Shown here: piece by piece, positions 14,124-21,309 of the stretch
How the letters are laid out: every line of letters starts with the position of its first letter
How positions within the stretch are numbered: position 1 is the first letter of the stretch
From: Candidatus Aminicenantes bacterium UBA2199
Lineage (GTDB): Bacteria > Acidobacteriota > Aminicenantia > UBA2199
Direction: 5' to 3'
Assembly (NCBI GenBank): GCA_002327965.1
Contig: DCVB01000055.1
Location: 1 to 26,595 of the forward strand
Length of the DNA: 26,595 nt
Translations under genes and position numbers: made by a program
Notes under the pieces: generated by a model
What the model was told of the DNA's origin: nothing
The model's database searches: none
What the model saw: the letters and a program-made list of their open reading frames with translations, nothing else

Positions 14124-14991
14124 AGACCTCCCATGAATCGAACAATTGCAGCTTCAAGTGTAGCTTTTTCAGGGGGCGTTGTAAAGCCGTGTCCTTAAGG
14201 AACGGCAGCAGTCTCGTGACCAGGTAATAGGCCGAGAAATTCCAGGCGAAGCGCTTGCGCAGGACGATGTCGAAGCCATGCGCGTCCAGCAGGCGCCCCA
14301 GGGCGCGGCGATCGAAGAAATTGACGTGGGCCACGCGGTAGTGCCACCAGCGGCCGCCCATGAGCCGGGCGGCCAGGCTGCCGATGTCCGGGGTGGTGAC
14401 GACCAGCACCCCGCCGGGGGCCGTCAACCGTGCCAGCGTTGCCAGCAGCGCGTTGGGGTCGGTCACGTGCTCCAGCACGTCGAGAAGCGTTACGGCCTGG
14501 AACTCCTCTTGGCCCGGAAACTGCTCCACGCCGCCGCGGAAAAGCTTCAGCCCGAACAGCCGTTCGGCGTCATCCGCCAGCGCCGACGACGGCTCGATGC
14601 CCTGCACCCGGTAGCCGGCGGCGCGGGCCAGGTCCAGGAAAATGCCGCTGGCCGCCCCCACGTCGAGCAGCGTGCTTCCCGCGGGGGCGAAGCGGCCGAG
14701 CCGCTTCAGGACGACGGCGAAGTTGCGGCCGCGCCCCTCGCCTTCCTGGCTGTATTCCTCGTCCTCCAGGGCGGCGTAAAAACGGGCGATGGCTTCGGGA
14801 TCGGGTACCGGGTTGGCGAAAACGAGCCCGCAGTCGCTGCAGGAGGAAAAGGTCCAGCGCGAGCCGTAGTGGCTGTCGGTGATCTTGAAGTCGCCGGCAT
14901 TGACCGACTGCGGATCCACCGTCCCCTGCTTGAACAGGCGGATGCGCTCGCTGCGGCACGAGGGGCAGCAATCGAGCGCGGTGAGCTTCAT
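14101..14991 (-). CDS. SAM-dependent methyltransferase with N-terminal zinc-ribbon-like cysteines
   Basis: 296 residues. Two CxxC pairs (C9/C12 in CCPSC and C51/C54 in CSDCG) form a likely zinc ribbon, followed by the class I methyltransferase core. SAM motif I is LLDVGAASG (108-116), acidic E133 ends strand 2 (VQGIEPS), and LLDVLEHVTDP and GGVLVVTTPD are later core motifs. This architecture is common in methyltransferases of polysaccharide or secondary metabolite clusters; the acceptor cannot be read from sequence. The ATG overlaps the S9 peptidase stop as ATGA, and its end overlaps the UbiA gene by 23 nt, so the three are co-translated. Neighbouring UbiA hints at a lipid-linked substrate, but this is speculative. 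Confidence 0.88.
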   Translation of the reverse strand: MKLTALDCCPSCRSERIRLFKQGTVDPQSVNAGDFKITDSHYGSRWTFSSCSDCGLVFANPVPDPEAIARFYAALEDEEYSQEGEGRGRNFAVVLKRLGRFAPAGSTLLDVGAASGIFLDLARAAGYRVQGIEPSSALADDAERLFGLKLFRGGVEQFPGQEEFQAVTLLDVLEHVTDPNALLATLARLTAPGGVLVVTTPDIGSLAARLMGGRWWHYRVAHVNFFDRRALGRLLDAHGFDIVLRKRFAWNFSAYYLVTRLLPFLKDTALQRPLKKLHLKLQLFDSWEVYARKREK

Positions 14992-17201
14992 TCCGCTTTT
15001 TCTTGGCGGTCGGCTTTTTCTTGTCGGACATGTCCGACCGGTCTGACCTGTCCGACCTCCCCTGCAAAGAAATGCCTTTTCCAGAACTCGACCGAGGAAA
15101 CGGCGCTTTCCGCCGCCTTCTTGCCGCGAATGCCGTGGCGCTCGCCCGGATAGACCATGAGCTCCACTGTCTTGCCCAGGTCGAGCAGCGCATCCAGCAG
15201 CTGCAGCGAGTTCTGCATATGGACGTTGTCGTCCATGCTGCCGTGGGTCAGGCGCAACCCGCCCCGGTAGCTGCCGACATGGGAGAGAACGGACCCCTGG
15301 CGATAGCCTTCGGGATTCTCCTCGGGAGTATCCATGTATCTCTCGGTATAGACCGAATCGTACAGCGACCAGTCGGTCACCGAGTATTCGGCGATGCCGC
15401 AGCAAAAGAGATCGGGCGCCGAGACCAGCGCCAGCGCGGCGACATAGCCGCCGTAGCTGCCGCCGCTGATGCCGATGCGGCTGCCGTCGACGAAAGGCTG
15501 ATTGCGGAGCCAGGCTACGGCGCTGCCGTAGTCGGCCATCTCCCACTTGCCCAGGCAGCGATGCATGAGTTCCTGTCCGCGCTTGCCGTGATGGCCGGCG
15601 CCTCGGTGATCAACCGTCAGCACGATGATCCCCTGCTGGGCCAGGAAGTGATCGTCGAGGCGGCGGGGAAAGCCATCCCGCACCGAGCGGGCGCCGGGGC
15701 CGCCGTAGATGCTCAGGACCACGGGGTATTTCTTGCCGGCGTCGAAATCCGGCGGCAGGATCCAGGCGGCCGGAAGCTGCAGGCCGTCGGCGGCGGGGAT
15801 GCGGAAGAGCTCCGCCCGGCCCAGGGCATAGCCGGCCAGGGCGGGCGTGGCGCTTTCGCCCAGGCTGCGCAGCACGCGGCCGTCGCCGCGGCACAGGCGC
15901 AGGCGCCACGGCTGTCTCAGGGAGGAACAGCGGTCGAGGAAGAAGGAACCGCGCGGCGAGACGGTGACCATGTGCGAGCCGCCGTCGGCGGTCAGGCGTT
16001 GGGGGATGCCTCCGCCCCACGACAGCCGGTACAGGTCGCTGCGGGTGGAATCCTCCCTGTCGGCGCTGAAGAAAACCAGACCGCGCCGCTCGTCGACCGC
16101 TTCGATGCGGCCGACCGACCACTCGCCGCTGGTGAGCGCCTTGACGTCGCCGGCGGCGCTGGCGCGGTAAAGGTGGGACCAGCCGCTCCGGCTGCTCGCC
16201 AGCAGAAAACCGCCGTCGGCCAGCGGCACGAAGCTCCCGGAATCGAGGAAATCGATCCAGGCTTTCTGCTTTTCGCTGTAGGCAAGGCGCAGTGTTTTCG
16301 TGGCCAGGTCGTATTCATATACCCGCAGCTCGTCCTGGCCGCGGTTCAGCCACTGGACGAAGGCCTTGTCCCCGCCCGGCGCCCAGGCCAGGAAGGTCAG
16401 GTAGTGGTCGCCGCTGTCGGCGAAGGATACCCATTCGATGCCCTTGCCGTCGGGATCGGCGAAACCCACCCGGACCGTCGGGTTGGGAAAGCCCGGCTTG
16501 GGGTAGCGCTGCATTTCCAGCCGGCCGTAGGCGCCGGCGGCATCGAACAGGGGGAACTGCGGCACCCGCGACTGGTCGAAGCGCATGAAGGCGATCATCC
16601 GGCTGTCGGGGCTCCATTCGAAGGCGCGATAGCGGCCGGCCCTTCCGAGGATCTCCTCGTAATAGACCCAGGAAGCGTAGCCATTGAGGATCTCTTCGCC
16701 GCCGTCGCGGGTCAGTTGGACCGGGGCACCGCCGCTGCTGGCGCCGGCAAACAGGTTGCCCGCCGCGGTCCAGGCCACGCGTCTGCCGTCGGGGGAAAAG
16801 CGGGGGTTCTGCTCTTCGCCGTCCGTCTCGGTCAGGCGCTGCAGCTTCCCCGTCGCCTTGCGGAAAACGTAGAGATCGCCCTCGTGGATGAACGCCAGAT
16901 GACCATAATCGGCGCTGCGCTCGGCGGGGCGGAGCCAGTTCAGGCCTTCCGGGCCTGATCCCTTGAGCGCTGCGGGATCGAGGAGGATGCGGGCGCGGCC
17001 GCTGCGGGCATCAACGCGCAGCGCCTTGCCCTCGCGCACCTCGACGTAAGCGGAGTCGTCCAGCCAGGGGCCGGCCTCGGGCAGCGGCTTCAGCAGGGCC
17101 TCGCCGCGGTTGAGGAAAGCCTGCTCCAGGGTCAGCGTCTTCATTTCCCCGGCCTGCAGGCCGACGGCGCAGGCCAGGAGCAACAGGATCAGTTTTTTCA
17201 T
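14988..17201 (-). CDS. Exported S9 family peptidase, dipeptidyl peptidase IV type
   Basis: 737 residues with a signal peptide (1 to about 18). The N-terminal two thirds is a beta-propeller with repeats such as NPRFSPDGRRVAW and FEWSPDSRMIAF. It contains the Glu pair E182-E183 (VYYEEILGR) that binds the substrate amino terminus in DPP IV. The catalytic domain has S582 (GGSYGGY), D657 (SMDDNVH) and H689 (ERHGI). It should release N-terminal dipeptides in the periplasm. GGAGG precedes the ATG. It heads a string with the methyltransferase, UbiA, MgtC and rdgB genes. After residue 713 the tail EVGQVRPVGHVRQ is encoded by a 9-nt tandem repeat, giving a V-x-x tripeptide pattern foreign to the family. 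Confidence 0.92.
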   Translation of the reverse strand: MKKLILLLLACAVGLQAGEMKTLTLEQAFLNRGEALLKPLPEAGPWLDDSAYVEVREGKALRVDARSGRARILLDPAALKGSGPEGLNWLRPAERSADYGHLAFIHEGDLYVFRKATGKLQRLTETDGEEQNPRFSPDGRRVAWTAAGNLFAGASSGGAPVQLTRDGGEEILNGYASWVYYEEILGRAGRYRAFEWSPDSRMIAFMRFDQSRVPQFPLFDAAGAYGRLEMQRYPKPGFPNPTVRVGFADPDGKGIEWVSFADSGDHYLTFLAWAPGGDKAFVQWLNRGQDELRVYEYDLATKTLRLAYSEKQKAWIDFLDSGSFVPLADGGFLLASSRSGWSHLYRASAAGDVKALTSGEWSVGRIEAVDERRGLVFFSADREDSTRSDLYRLSWGGGIPQRLTADGGSHMVTVSPRGSFFLDRCSSLRQPWRLRLCRGDGRVLRSLGESATPALAGYALGRAELFRIPAADGLQLPAAWILPPDFDAGKKYPVVLSIYGGPGARSVRDGFPRRLDDHFLAQQGIIVLTVDHRGAGHHGKRGQELMHRCLGKWEMADYGSAVAWLRNQPFVDGSRIGISGGSYGGYVAALALVSAPDLFCCGIAEYSVTDWSLYDSVYTERYMDTPEENPEGYRQGSVLSHVGSYRGGLRLTHGSMDDNVHMQNSLQLLDALLDLGKTVELMVYPGERHGIRGKKAAESAVSSVEFWKRHFFAGEVGQVRPVGHVRQEKADRQEKAE
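15022..15057. repeat. 9-nt tandem repeat inside the S9 peptidase C-terminal codons
   Basis: Four 9-nt units (TGTCGGACA, TGTCCGACC, GGTCTGACC, TGTCCGACC). They include the perfect palindrome GTCGGACATGTCCGAC at 15023-15038. The period is a multiple of three, so the units are read as repeated tripeptides without a frameshift. Related to 11911-11955. Confidence 0.82.
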
Positions 17202-17256
17202 GGGGCCTCCATTAAAAAACCTGCTACGCCGCAGCCCGGCAAAAGGTTGCGGCCTT

Positions 17257-18528
17257 TCAGATGACGAAGCCGGCGGGGATCTCCATATCCTTGGGGATCA
17301 CGGTGATGCCGTCGACGATGCTGTAGCGGTCGTGGCTGAAATTCAACAACCCCTTCTCGTTGAGCAGGCGCGCCCCGGCGCCGACGCGGACGTTCTTGTC
17401 CAGTATGGCGTTGCGGATGACGCAGTCGCGGCCGATGCCGACCTGGTCGCGCTGCCGGCGCTCGTCCTCCGCCTTTTCTTCCGGGCTTTCATAGTAATCG
17501 GCCCCCATCATGACCACCCGCTCCAGGTAGGAATTGGCGCGGATGATCGAGCGCGTGCCGATGACGGTGTTGGCCAGCTTGCTGCCTTCGATGATCGAGC
17601 CGTCGGAGATCAGCGAATAATGGATGTCGCAGTTCTCGATCTTGGAGCCGGGCAGGAAGCGCTTGCGGGTGAAGATCGGCGTCTCCTCGTTGTAGAAATC
17701 AAAACGCGGGATGGGGTTGGCGAAGTCGAGGTTGGCCTCGAAAAAGGCCTTGATGGTGCCGATGTCCTCCCAGTAGTCGTTGAACACGTAGGCGAAGACC
17801 TGGCTGCCGGCGATGGCGTCCGGGATGACCTCGCGGCCGAAATCCTCCTTGACGTTGTGTTCCAGCAGGTCGATCAGCACGTCTTTCCTGAATATGTAGA
17901 TGCCCATGGAGGCGATATGGCTCAGGCTCGGGTCCTGCAGCCCCAGGTAGGAGGCGGGAACGGCCAGCTCGTCCAGCAGCTCCTTCGTTTTCGGCTTTTC
18001 CACGAAACGGATGATGCGCCGGTGCTCGTCGGCCTGCAGGATGCCGAATTCGCCCGCCTGGTCGCGCGCGACCGGCTTGACGGCGATGGTGATGTCGGCC
18101 TGGTTTTCCCGGTGGCACTTGAGGAAATCCCTCAGGTTGATGCGGTAGAGCTGGTCACCGGATAGGATGACCACGGTGCCGACCTTCTGGTGCTTGATGT
18201 AATGGATGTTCTTGCGCACGGCGTCGGCGGTCCCCTGGTACCAGTTCGAATCCTCGATCGTCTGCTGGGCCGCGAGGATCTGCAGGAAACCGTCGGAGAA
18301 GCCGTCGAAGCGGTAGGACTGGGAGATGTGGCGGTGCAGCGACGCCGTGTTGAACTGGGTCAGGACCATGATCTTCTTGATGTTCCAGTGCAGGCAGTTG
18401 GAGATGGGGATGTCGATGAGGCGGAACTTGCCGCCGATGGGCACCGCCGGCTTGGCGCGGAACTGGGTCAGGGGAAACAGCCGCGTGCCCCTGCCGCCGC
18501 CGAGGATCACTGCCAGTACGTCTTTCAT
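17257..18528 (-). CDS. glgC: Glucose-1-phosphate adenylyltransferase
   Basis: 423 residues. The nucleotidyltransferase N-terminus carries GGGRGTRLFPLT (10-21) and the regulatory/substrate segment RAKPAVPIGGKFRLIDIP. It also has SGDQLYR, FVEKPK (sugar-phosphate lysine) and YWEDIGTI. The C-terminal left-handed beta-helix runs from about 300 to 423 (SLISDGSIIEGSKLANTVIG). It makes ADP-glucose for glycogen synthesis. The sequence style is that of the long cyanobacterial/plant-like GlgC. No other glg gene is adjacent. The promoter is so close that the mRNA probably starts at or next to the ATG, and no ribosome binding site is visible. Between this stop and the S9 gene, 55 nt contain an imperfect GC hairpin followed by a T-run (minus strand), a weak terminator candidate. 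Confidence 0.95.
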   Translation of the reverse strand: MKDVLAVILGGGRGTRLFPLTQFRAKPAVPIGGKFRLIDIPISNCLHWNIKKIMVLTQFNTASLHRHISQSYRFDGFSDGFLQILAAQQTIEDSNWYQGTADAVRKNIHYIKHQKVGTVVILSGDQLYRINLRDFLKCHRENQADITIAVKPVARDQAGEFGILQADEHRRIIRFVEKPKTKELLDELAVPASYLGLQDPSLSHIASMGIYIFRKDVLIDLLEHNVKEDFGREVIPDAIAGSQVFAYVFNDYWEDIGTIKAFFEANLDFANPIPRFDFYNEETPIFTRKRFLPGSKIENCDIHYSLISDGSIIEGSKLANTVIGTRSIIRANSYLERVVMMGADYYESPEEKAEDERRQRDQVGIGRDCVIRNAILDKNVRVGAGARLLNEKGLLNFSHDRYSIVDGITVIPKDMEIPAGFVI

Positions 18529-18534
18529 GGAGTG

Positions 18535-18563
18535 ATGATAGGTTCTGGCGGGATCAATGTCAA
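18535..18563 (-). promoter_or_regulatory. Strong promoter of glgC giving a probable leaderless transcript
   Basis: On the minus strand TTGACA (18563-18558), exactly 17 nt, and TATCAT (18540-18535). Only six bases (CACTCC) separate the -10 box from the glgC ATG at 18528, so the predicted transcription start coincides with the start codon. Confidence 0.7.
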
Positions 18564-18596
18564 GACAATCGCTGAATTGCTGAAGCCATGGTTATA

Positions 18597-18948
18597 CGTG
18601 ACGCGTAACGCGTGACGCGTGACGCGAAAGAAAGTAACAAGAACACATGAATCAAGCAAGGGGGAATGGCCGATCTCTTTAGGATATGGAATCCATTTTT
18701 TTGTATGGGCGGGTCTGAGACCCGCCCATACCCCAAGAAGAACAGCCATGGGAAATTTCCCCGATATCCGGAATTAGGCCAGACGAATATCGTTTCTGTC
18801 ATTATGTCATTGAAATTCGCAATAATGACATGCATTCCACTAAATTCCTTTCTTAACTATCACGATCACTATCACTGACACTTTTTATGGAATTTGGCGC
18901 TTGGGATTAAATTCTTCACATGTCACGCGTCACGCGTTACGCGTCACG
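18597..18948. repeat. Repeat-filled gap between lolD and glgC
   Basis: This gap holds no credible gene. It contains CGTGACG/CGTAACG 7-nt units at 18597-18627 and the same module inverted at 18922-18948. Four 6-nt CTATCA-type units lie at 18857-18880, and a fragment of the AAATTCC-type core at 18889-18908. A perfect 13-bp inverted repeat with a 3-nt loop lies at 18703-18731, and a 9-bp inverted repeat TGTCATTAT / ATAATGACA at 18797-18830. The rest (18631-18702 and 18732-18796) is AT-rich and unremarkable. A minus-strand reading frame across it encodes mainly repeat-derived residues. Confidence 0.8.
18703..18731. repeat. Perfect 13-bp inverted repeat (REP-like palindrome)
   Basis: GTATGGGCGGGTC and its exact complement are separated by TGA. 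The T-run lies on the wrong side (18696-18702, before the stem on the plus strand), so it is not a standard terminator for either flanking gene. It resembles a REP-type palindrome or a structured RNA element. Confidence 0.75.
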
Positions 18949-18958
18949 AATGCCGTTT

Positions 18959-19642
18959 TCATATTTCCTGTAAGCGGCCGCCATGGAGCAGGTACTTCCT
19001 GTCGGTCAGCTCCGCCAGCTGGGGATTGTGCGTGGCAACGATGGCACTGAGCCCGCGCTCGCGGATCAGGCGCCTGAACAGGGCGAAGACGCCTTCGCCG
19101 GTCTTCCAGTCGAGGCTGCCGGTCGGCTCGTCGGCGAGCAGCAGGCGCGGGCCGTTGAGCAGGCTGCGGGCGATGGCCGCGCGCTGTTTCTCCCCGCCCG
19201 ACAGCTGGTAGGGCATGGCGTCGAGCTTGTCGCCCAGGCCGACCTCGGCCAGCAGCGTCGCGGCGTCATCCAGGGCCCGACGCTTGCGGAAGACGTTGAC
19301 CAGCCCGGGGGCGGCGACGTTTTCCCTGACCGTCAGCTCGGGCATCAGGTAATGGAACTGGAAGACGAAGCCGATGTCGCGGTTGCGGTAGGCGGCCAGC
19401 CGTTTTTTGCCGAAGCCGGCGATATCCACCCCGTCGAAGCGTATGCAGCCGCCGTCGGTCCCCTCCAGGGAGCCAAGAAGGTGCAGCAGGGTGCTCTTGC
19501 CCGAGCCCGACGCCCCGGTGACCGAGATCACGCTCCCTTGCGCCAGGCTGAGCGAAAGGCCCTGCAGGATGACCAGGCGCTCCCGGTTCGGCTGGATGAA
19601 GCTCTTTTCGATCTCTTGTGCCTCCAGGATCGCGTCGCTCAT
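18959..19642 (-). CDS. lolD: ABC transporter ATP-binding protein, LolD type
   Basis: 227 residues, the LolD/MacB-like single ATPase subunit. Walker A is GASGSGKST (43-51), the Q-loop is Q95 in FVFQFHYLMPELTVREN (a LolD-like stretch), the signature is LSGGEKQR (147-154), and Walker B is LLLADEPTGSLD (167-178). The H-loop is THNPQ. LolD powers release of lipoproteins from the inner membrane with LolC/LolE, but no such permease gene follows; downstream is only a repeat-filled gap. It overlaps the NlpC/P60 gene by 4 nt (ATGA). Because several MacB-like ATPases look alike, the exact substrate assignment is moderate. The stop lies about 11 nt from a 7-nt repeat module. Confidence 0.82.
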   Translation of the reverse strand: MSDAILEAQEIEKSFIQPNRERLVILQGLSLSLAQGSVISVTGASGSGKSTLLHLLGSLEGTDGGCIRFDGVDIAGFGKKRLAAYRNRDIGFVFQFHYLMPELTVRENVAAPGLVNVFRKRRALDDAATLLAEVGLGDKLDAMPYQLSGGEKQRAAIARSLLNGPRLLLADEPTGSLDWKTGEGVFALFRRLIRERGLSAIVATHNPQLAELTDRKYLLHGGRLQEI

Positions 19643-20142
19643 TGCGCCTCCATTGCACTTGCGGTCCCCAGGACCGCGATGGCGGTCTTCAGGCGCGGCA
19701 GCCAGTAATCGTTCAGCGTTTCCACCCGCACCCAGCCGCGGGCGCTGGGGGCGTGCACGAAGCGGCCGTCACCGAGGTAGATCGCCGAGTGCCAGGTTTT
19801 TTTCAGGCGGAAGACCAGGATATCGCCCGCGACGGCGCGTTTCAGGCGCACGGAGCCCGGAAGCTTCGACTGCTCGCGGGCGCTGCGCGGCAGGCGGATG
19901 CCAAAGCAGTCGTAGACGTAGTAGACCAGGCCGCTGCAGTCGAAGCCGTCGATATCGCTGCCGCCGTATACATAAGGAAGGCCGGCCAGGCTCACGGCCA
20001 GGGCGGTAACCTGGCGGCGCAGCACGCTGCGGACCGGGGTCTTGCCGCGCGCGGCGCAGGCCCAAAGGAAGGCAACGATGACGGCAAGCGCCGGCAGCAG
20101 CCGGACCGGCCAGGCTTCCCTGAAAAAACGGCTGGCGTTCAT
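19639..20142 (-). CDS. NlpC/P60 family cell-wall peptidase
   Basis: 167 residues. An N-terminal hydrophobic segment (about 11-30, VRLLPALAVIVAFLWACAA) acts as a signal or anchor; Cys29 is a possible but atypical lipobox. The NlpC/P60 domain has catalytic C69 (DGFDCSGLVYYVY), H118 (TWHSAIYLGDG) and H130 (RFVHAP). Such enzymes cut gamma-D-Glu-DAP bonds in murein peptides in the periplasm. The start at 20142 has GAGGA upstream. A longer reading frame from 20211 would run through the tRNA gene and is rejected. The gene begins 30 nt after tRNA-Leu on the same strand and overlaps lolD by 4 nt, so tRNA, peptidase and lolD may share one transcript. Confidence 0.9.
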   Translation of the reverse strand: MNASRFFREAWPVRLLPALAVIVAFLWACAARGKTPVRSVLRRQVTALAVSLAGLPYVYGGSDIDGFDCSGLVYYVYDCFGIRLPRSAREQSKLPGSVRLKRAVAGDILVFRLKKTWHSAIYLGDGRFVHAPSARGWVRVETLNDYWLPRLKTAIAVLGTASAMEAQ

Positions 20143-20172
20143 GAAGGCATGTCCTCGGCGGGGTGAAGGCAA

Positions 20173-20254
20173 TGCGAAAGGGGGGACTCGAACCCCCAGG
20201 CCTCGCGGCATCAGATCCTAAGTCTGACGTGTCTACCAATTCCACCACTTTCGC
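20173..20254 (-). tRNA. tRNA-Leu (anticodon UAG)
   Basis: On the minus strand a cloverleaf begins GCGAAAG and closes CTTTCGC with discriminator A. The D-arm contains TGGTAGACA. The anticodon arm is TCAGA-CTTAGGA-TCTGA, giving anticodon TAG (reads CUA and, by wobble, other CUN codons). A variable stem (GCC/GGC) is typical of the class II tRNA-Leu, and the T-arm is GGGGG-TTCGAGT-CCCCC. CCA is not encoded (ATTG follows). Confidence 0.95.
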
Positions 20255-20268
20255 GGCCGCCCGCGGCG

Positions 20269-20297
20269 AAAATATCACCATTCGCCGGGGTTGTCAA
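20269..20297 (-). promoter_or_regulatory. Promoter of tRNA-Leu
   Basis: On the minus strand TTGACA (20297-20292), 17 nt, and TATTTT (20274-20269), about 15 nt before the mature tRNA 5' end. It faces away from the plus-strand promoter at 20345, so this is a divergent promoter region. Confidence 0.68.
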
Positions 20298-20344
20298 ATC
20301 CTGCGCCCGCACCCCGTCCCGGCACGCGGCGGCGGGGCAATGGA

Positions 20345-20373
20345 TTGACATCGTAAAAATGGTTTGCTATGGT
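20345..20373 (+). promoter_or_regulatory. Promoter of the binding-protein gene
   Basis: TTGACA at 20345-20350, 17-nt spacer, TATGGT at 20368-20373, 30 nt before the ATG at 20404. GGGAGGT at about 20394-20400 is the ribosome binding site. An in-frame ATG at 20359 lies inside the promoter and is excluded. Confidence 0.72.
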
Positions 20374-20403
20374 TGGGGTATCTATGTCATTCGGGAGGTA
20401 GCG

Positions 20404-21246
20404 ATGTCAAGCAAATCTTTCAAGCCAAACCGGTTCTTGCTGACGCTATGGCTGCCCTGCGGCCTGCTCGGCATGTTCTGGCTGTCCGGCTGCCGCATGC
20501 AGAGCCAGGAGATCCGCAAGGAGGCCGGCAGGCTGGAGAAGATCAAGGCCGCGGGCAAGATCGTCGTCGGCACCAGCGCCGACTACCCGCCCTACGAGTT
20601 CTACCTGCTGCCCGAACTGGAGAGCGAAATGGTCGGCATCGACATCGATATCGCCGAGGCCATCGCCTCCAACCTGAACGTCAAGCTGGAGATCAAGAAC
20701 ATCGTGTTCAGCAAGCTCTTCGACGAGCTGGCGGCCGGGAACATCGACATTGCCCTGGCCGGGCTGACCCCGACCGAGAGCCGCAAGCACATCGTCGATT
20801 TTTCCATCCCCTATTACCAGGCGATCCAGAACATGCTGATCCGCGCCGAGGACCGGGAGCGGATCAAGATGCTGGAGGACTTGCGCGGCAAGGTCGTGGG
20901 GACCCAGAAGGGCTCCATCCAGGAGGACCTGGCCCGCAACCTGGTCAGCGGCGCCGTCTTCTTCCTGCACGAGGAGATCGACGCGCTGGTCGACGCCCTG
21001 CTGCAGAAGAAAGTGGACGCCGTCATCCTGGAAAAACCCGTGGCCGACACTTTCGTCCTCAAGGACAGCGCCCTGCTGAACCTGGAATGCAGTACCGACA
21101 GCCAGCCGCTCGGCTCGGCCGCCGCGGTGCGCAAGGGCGACAAGGTTTTGCTGGAGCGCATCAACCAGGTCCTGCAACGGCTCATCGAGGAGAACAAGAT
21201 CACCGAATCGATCGAGGCGGCCAAGCTGCTGGCCAAAAAATACTGA
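20404..21246 (+). CDS. Amino-acid-type ABC transporter substrate-binding lipoprotein (SBP family 3)
   Basis: 280 residues. The signal peptide ends in the lipobox LSGC with lipidated Cys30. The family 3 fold follows: VVGTSADYPPYEF (about 54-66), GIDIDIAEAIASNL, the ligand-site segment ALAGLTPTESRKHIVDFS, then GKVVGTQKGSIQ and AVILEKPVADTF. These proteins capture polar amino acids or opine-like ligands at the outer face of the inner membrane. No permease or ATPase partner is adjacent; the following gene is an ABC-F protein without membrane partners. It may therefore serve a transporter encoded elsewhere or act as a sensor-type receptor. Its own promoter and ribosome binding site are clear. Confidence 0.92.
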   Translation: MSSKSFKPNRFLLTLWLPCGLLGMFWLSGCRMQSQEIRKEAGRLEKIKAAGKIVVGTSADYPPYEFYLLPELESEMVGIDIDIAEAIASNLNVKLEIKNIVFSKLFDELAAGNIDIALAGLTPTESRKHIVDFSIPYYQAIQNMLIRAEDRERIKMLEDLRGKVVGTQKGSIQEDLARNLVSGAVFFLHEEIDALVDALLQKKVDAVILEKPVADTFVLKDSALLNLECSTDSQPLGSAAAVRKGDKVLLERINQVLQRLIEENKITESIEAAKLLAKKY

Positions 21247-21309
21247 CCCGGAGCGGCCGCGCCATCGGCGCCTGCGGCCCGTCTCAGCGCCAAAGAGGTA
21301 CCCCGAACC

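Noticed and set aside
15003..16958. 651-residue plus-strand open frame opposite the S9 peptidase
   Set aside because: Antisense shadow of a gene with intact catalytic residues.
18703..18731. Intrinsic terminator
   Set aside because: The T-run precedes the stem on the plus strand and is an A-run after it on the minus strand, so it is wrongly placed for either flanking gene.
18560..18835. 91-residue minus-strand frame in the lolD-glgC gap
   Set aside because: About half of it is translated repeat and palindrome sequence, and no ribosome binding site or conserved motif is seen.
20143..20211. Longer N-terminus for the NlpC/P60 protein starting at 20211
   Set aside because: It would be translated from within the tRNA-Leu gene; the ATG at 20142 has a ribosome binding site and starts the hydrophobic segment.
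21247..21309. GC-rich hairpin (GGCCGC / GCGGCC) between the binding protein and ABC-F genes as a terminator
   Set aside because: The stem is only 6 bp, there is no T-run, and such pairs are common at this GC content.
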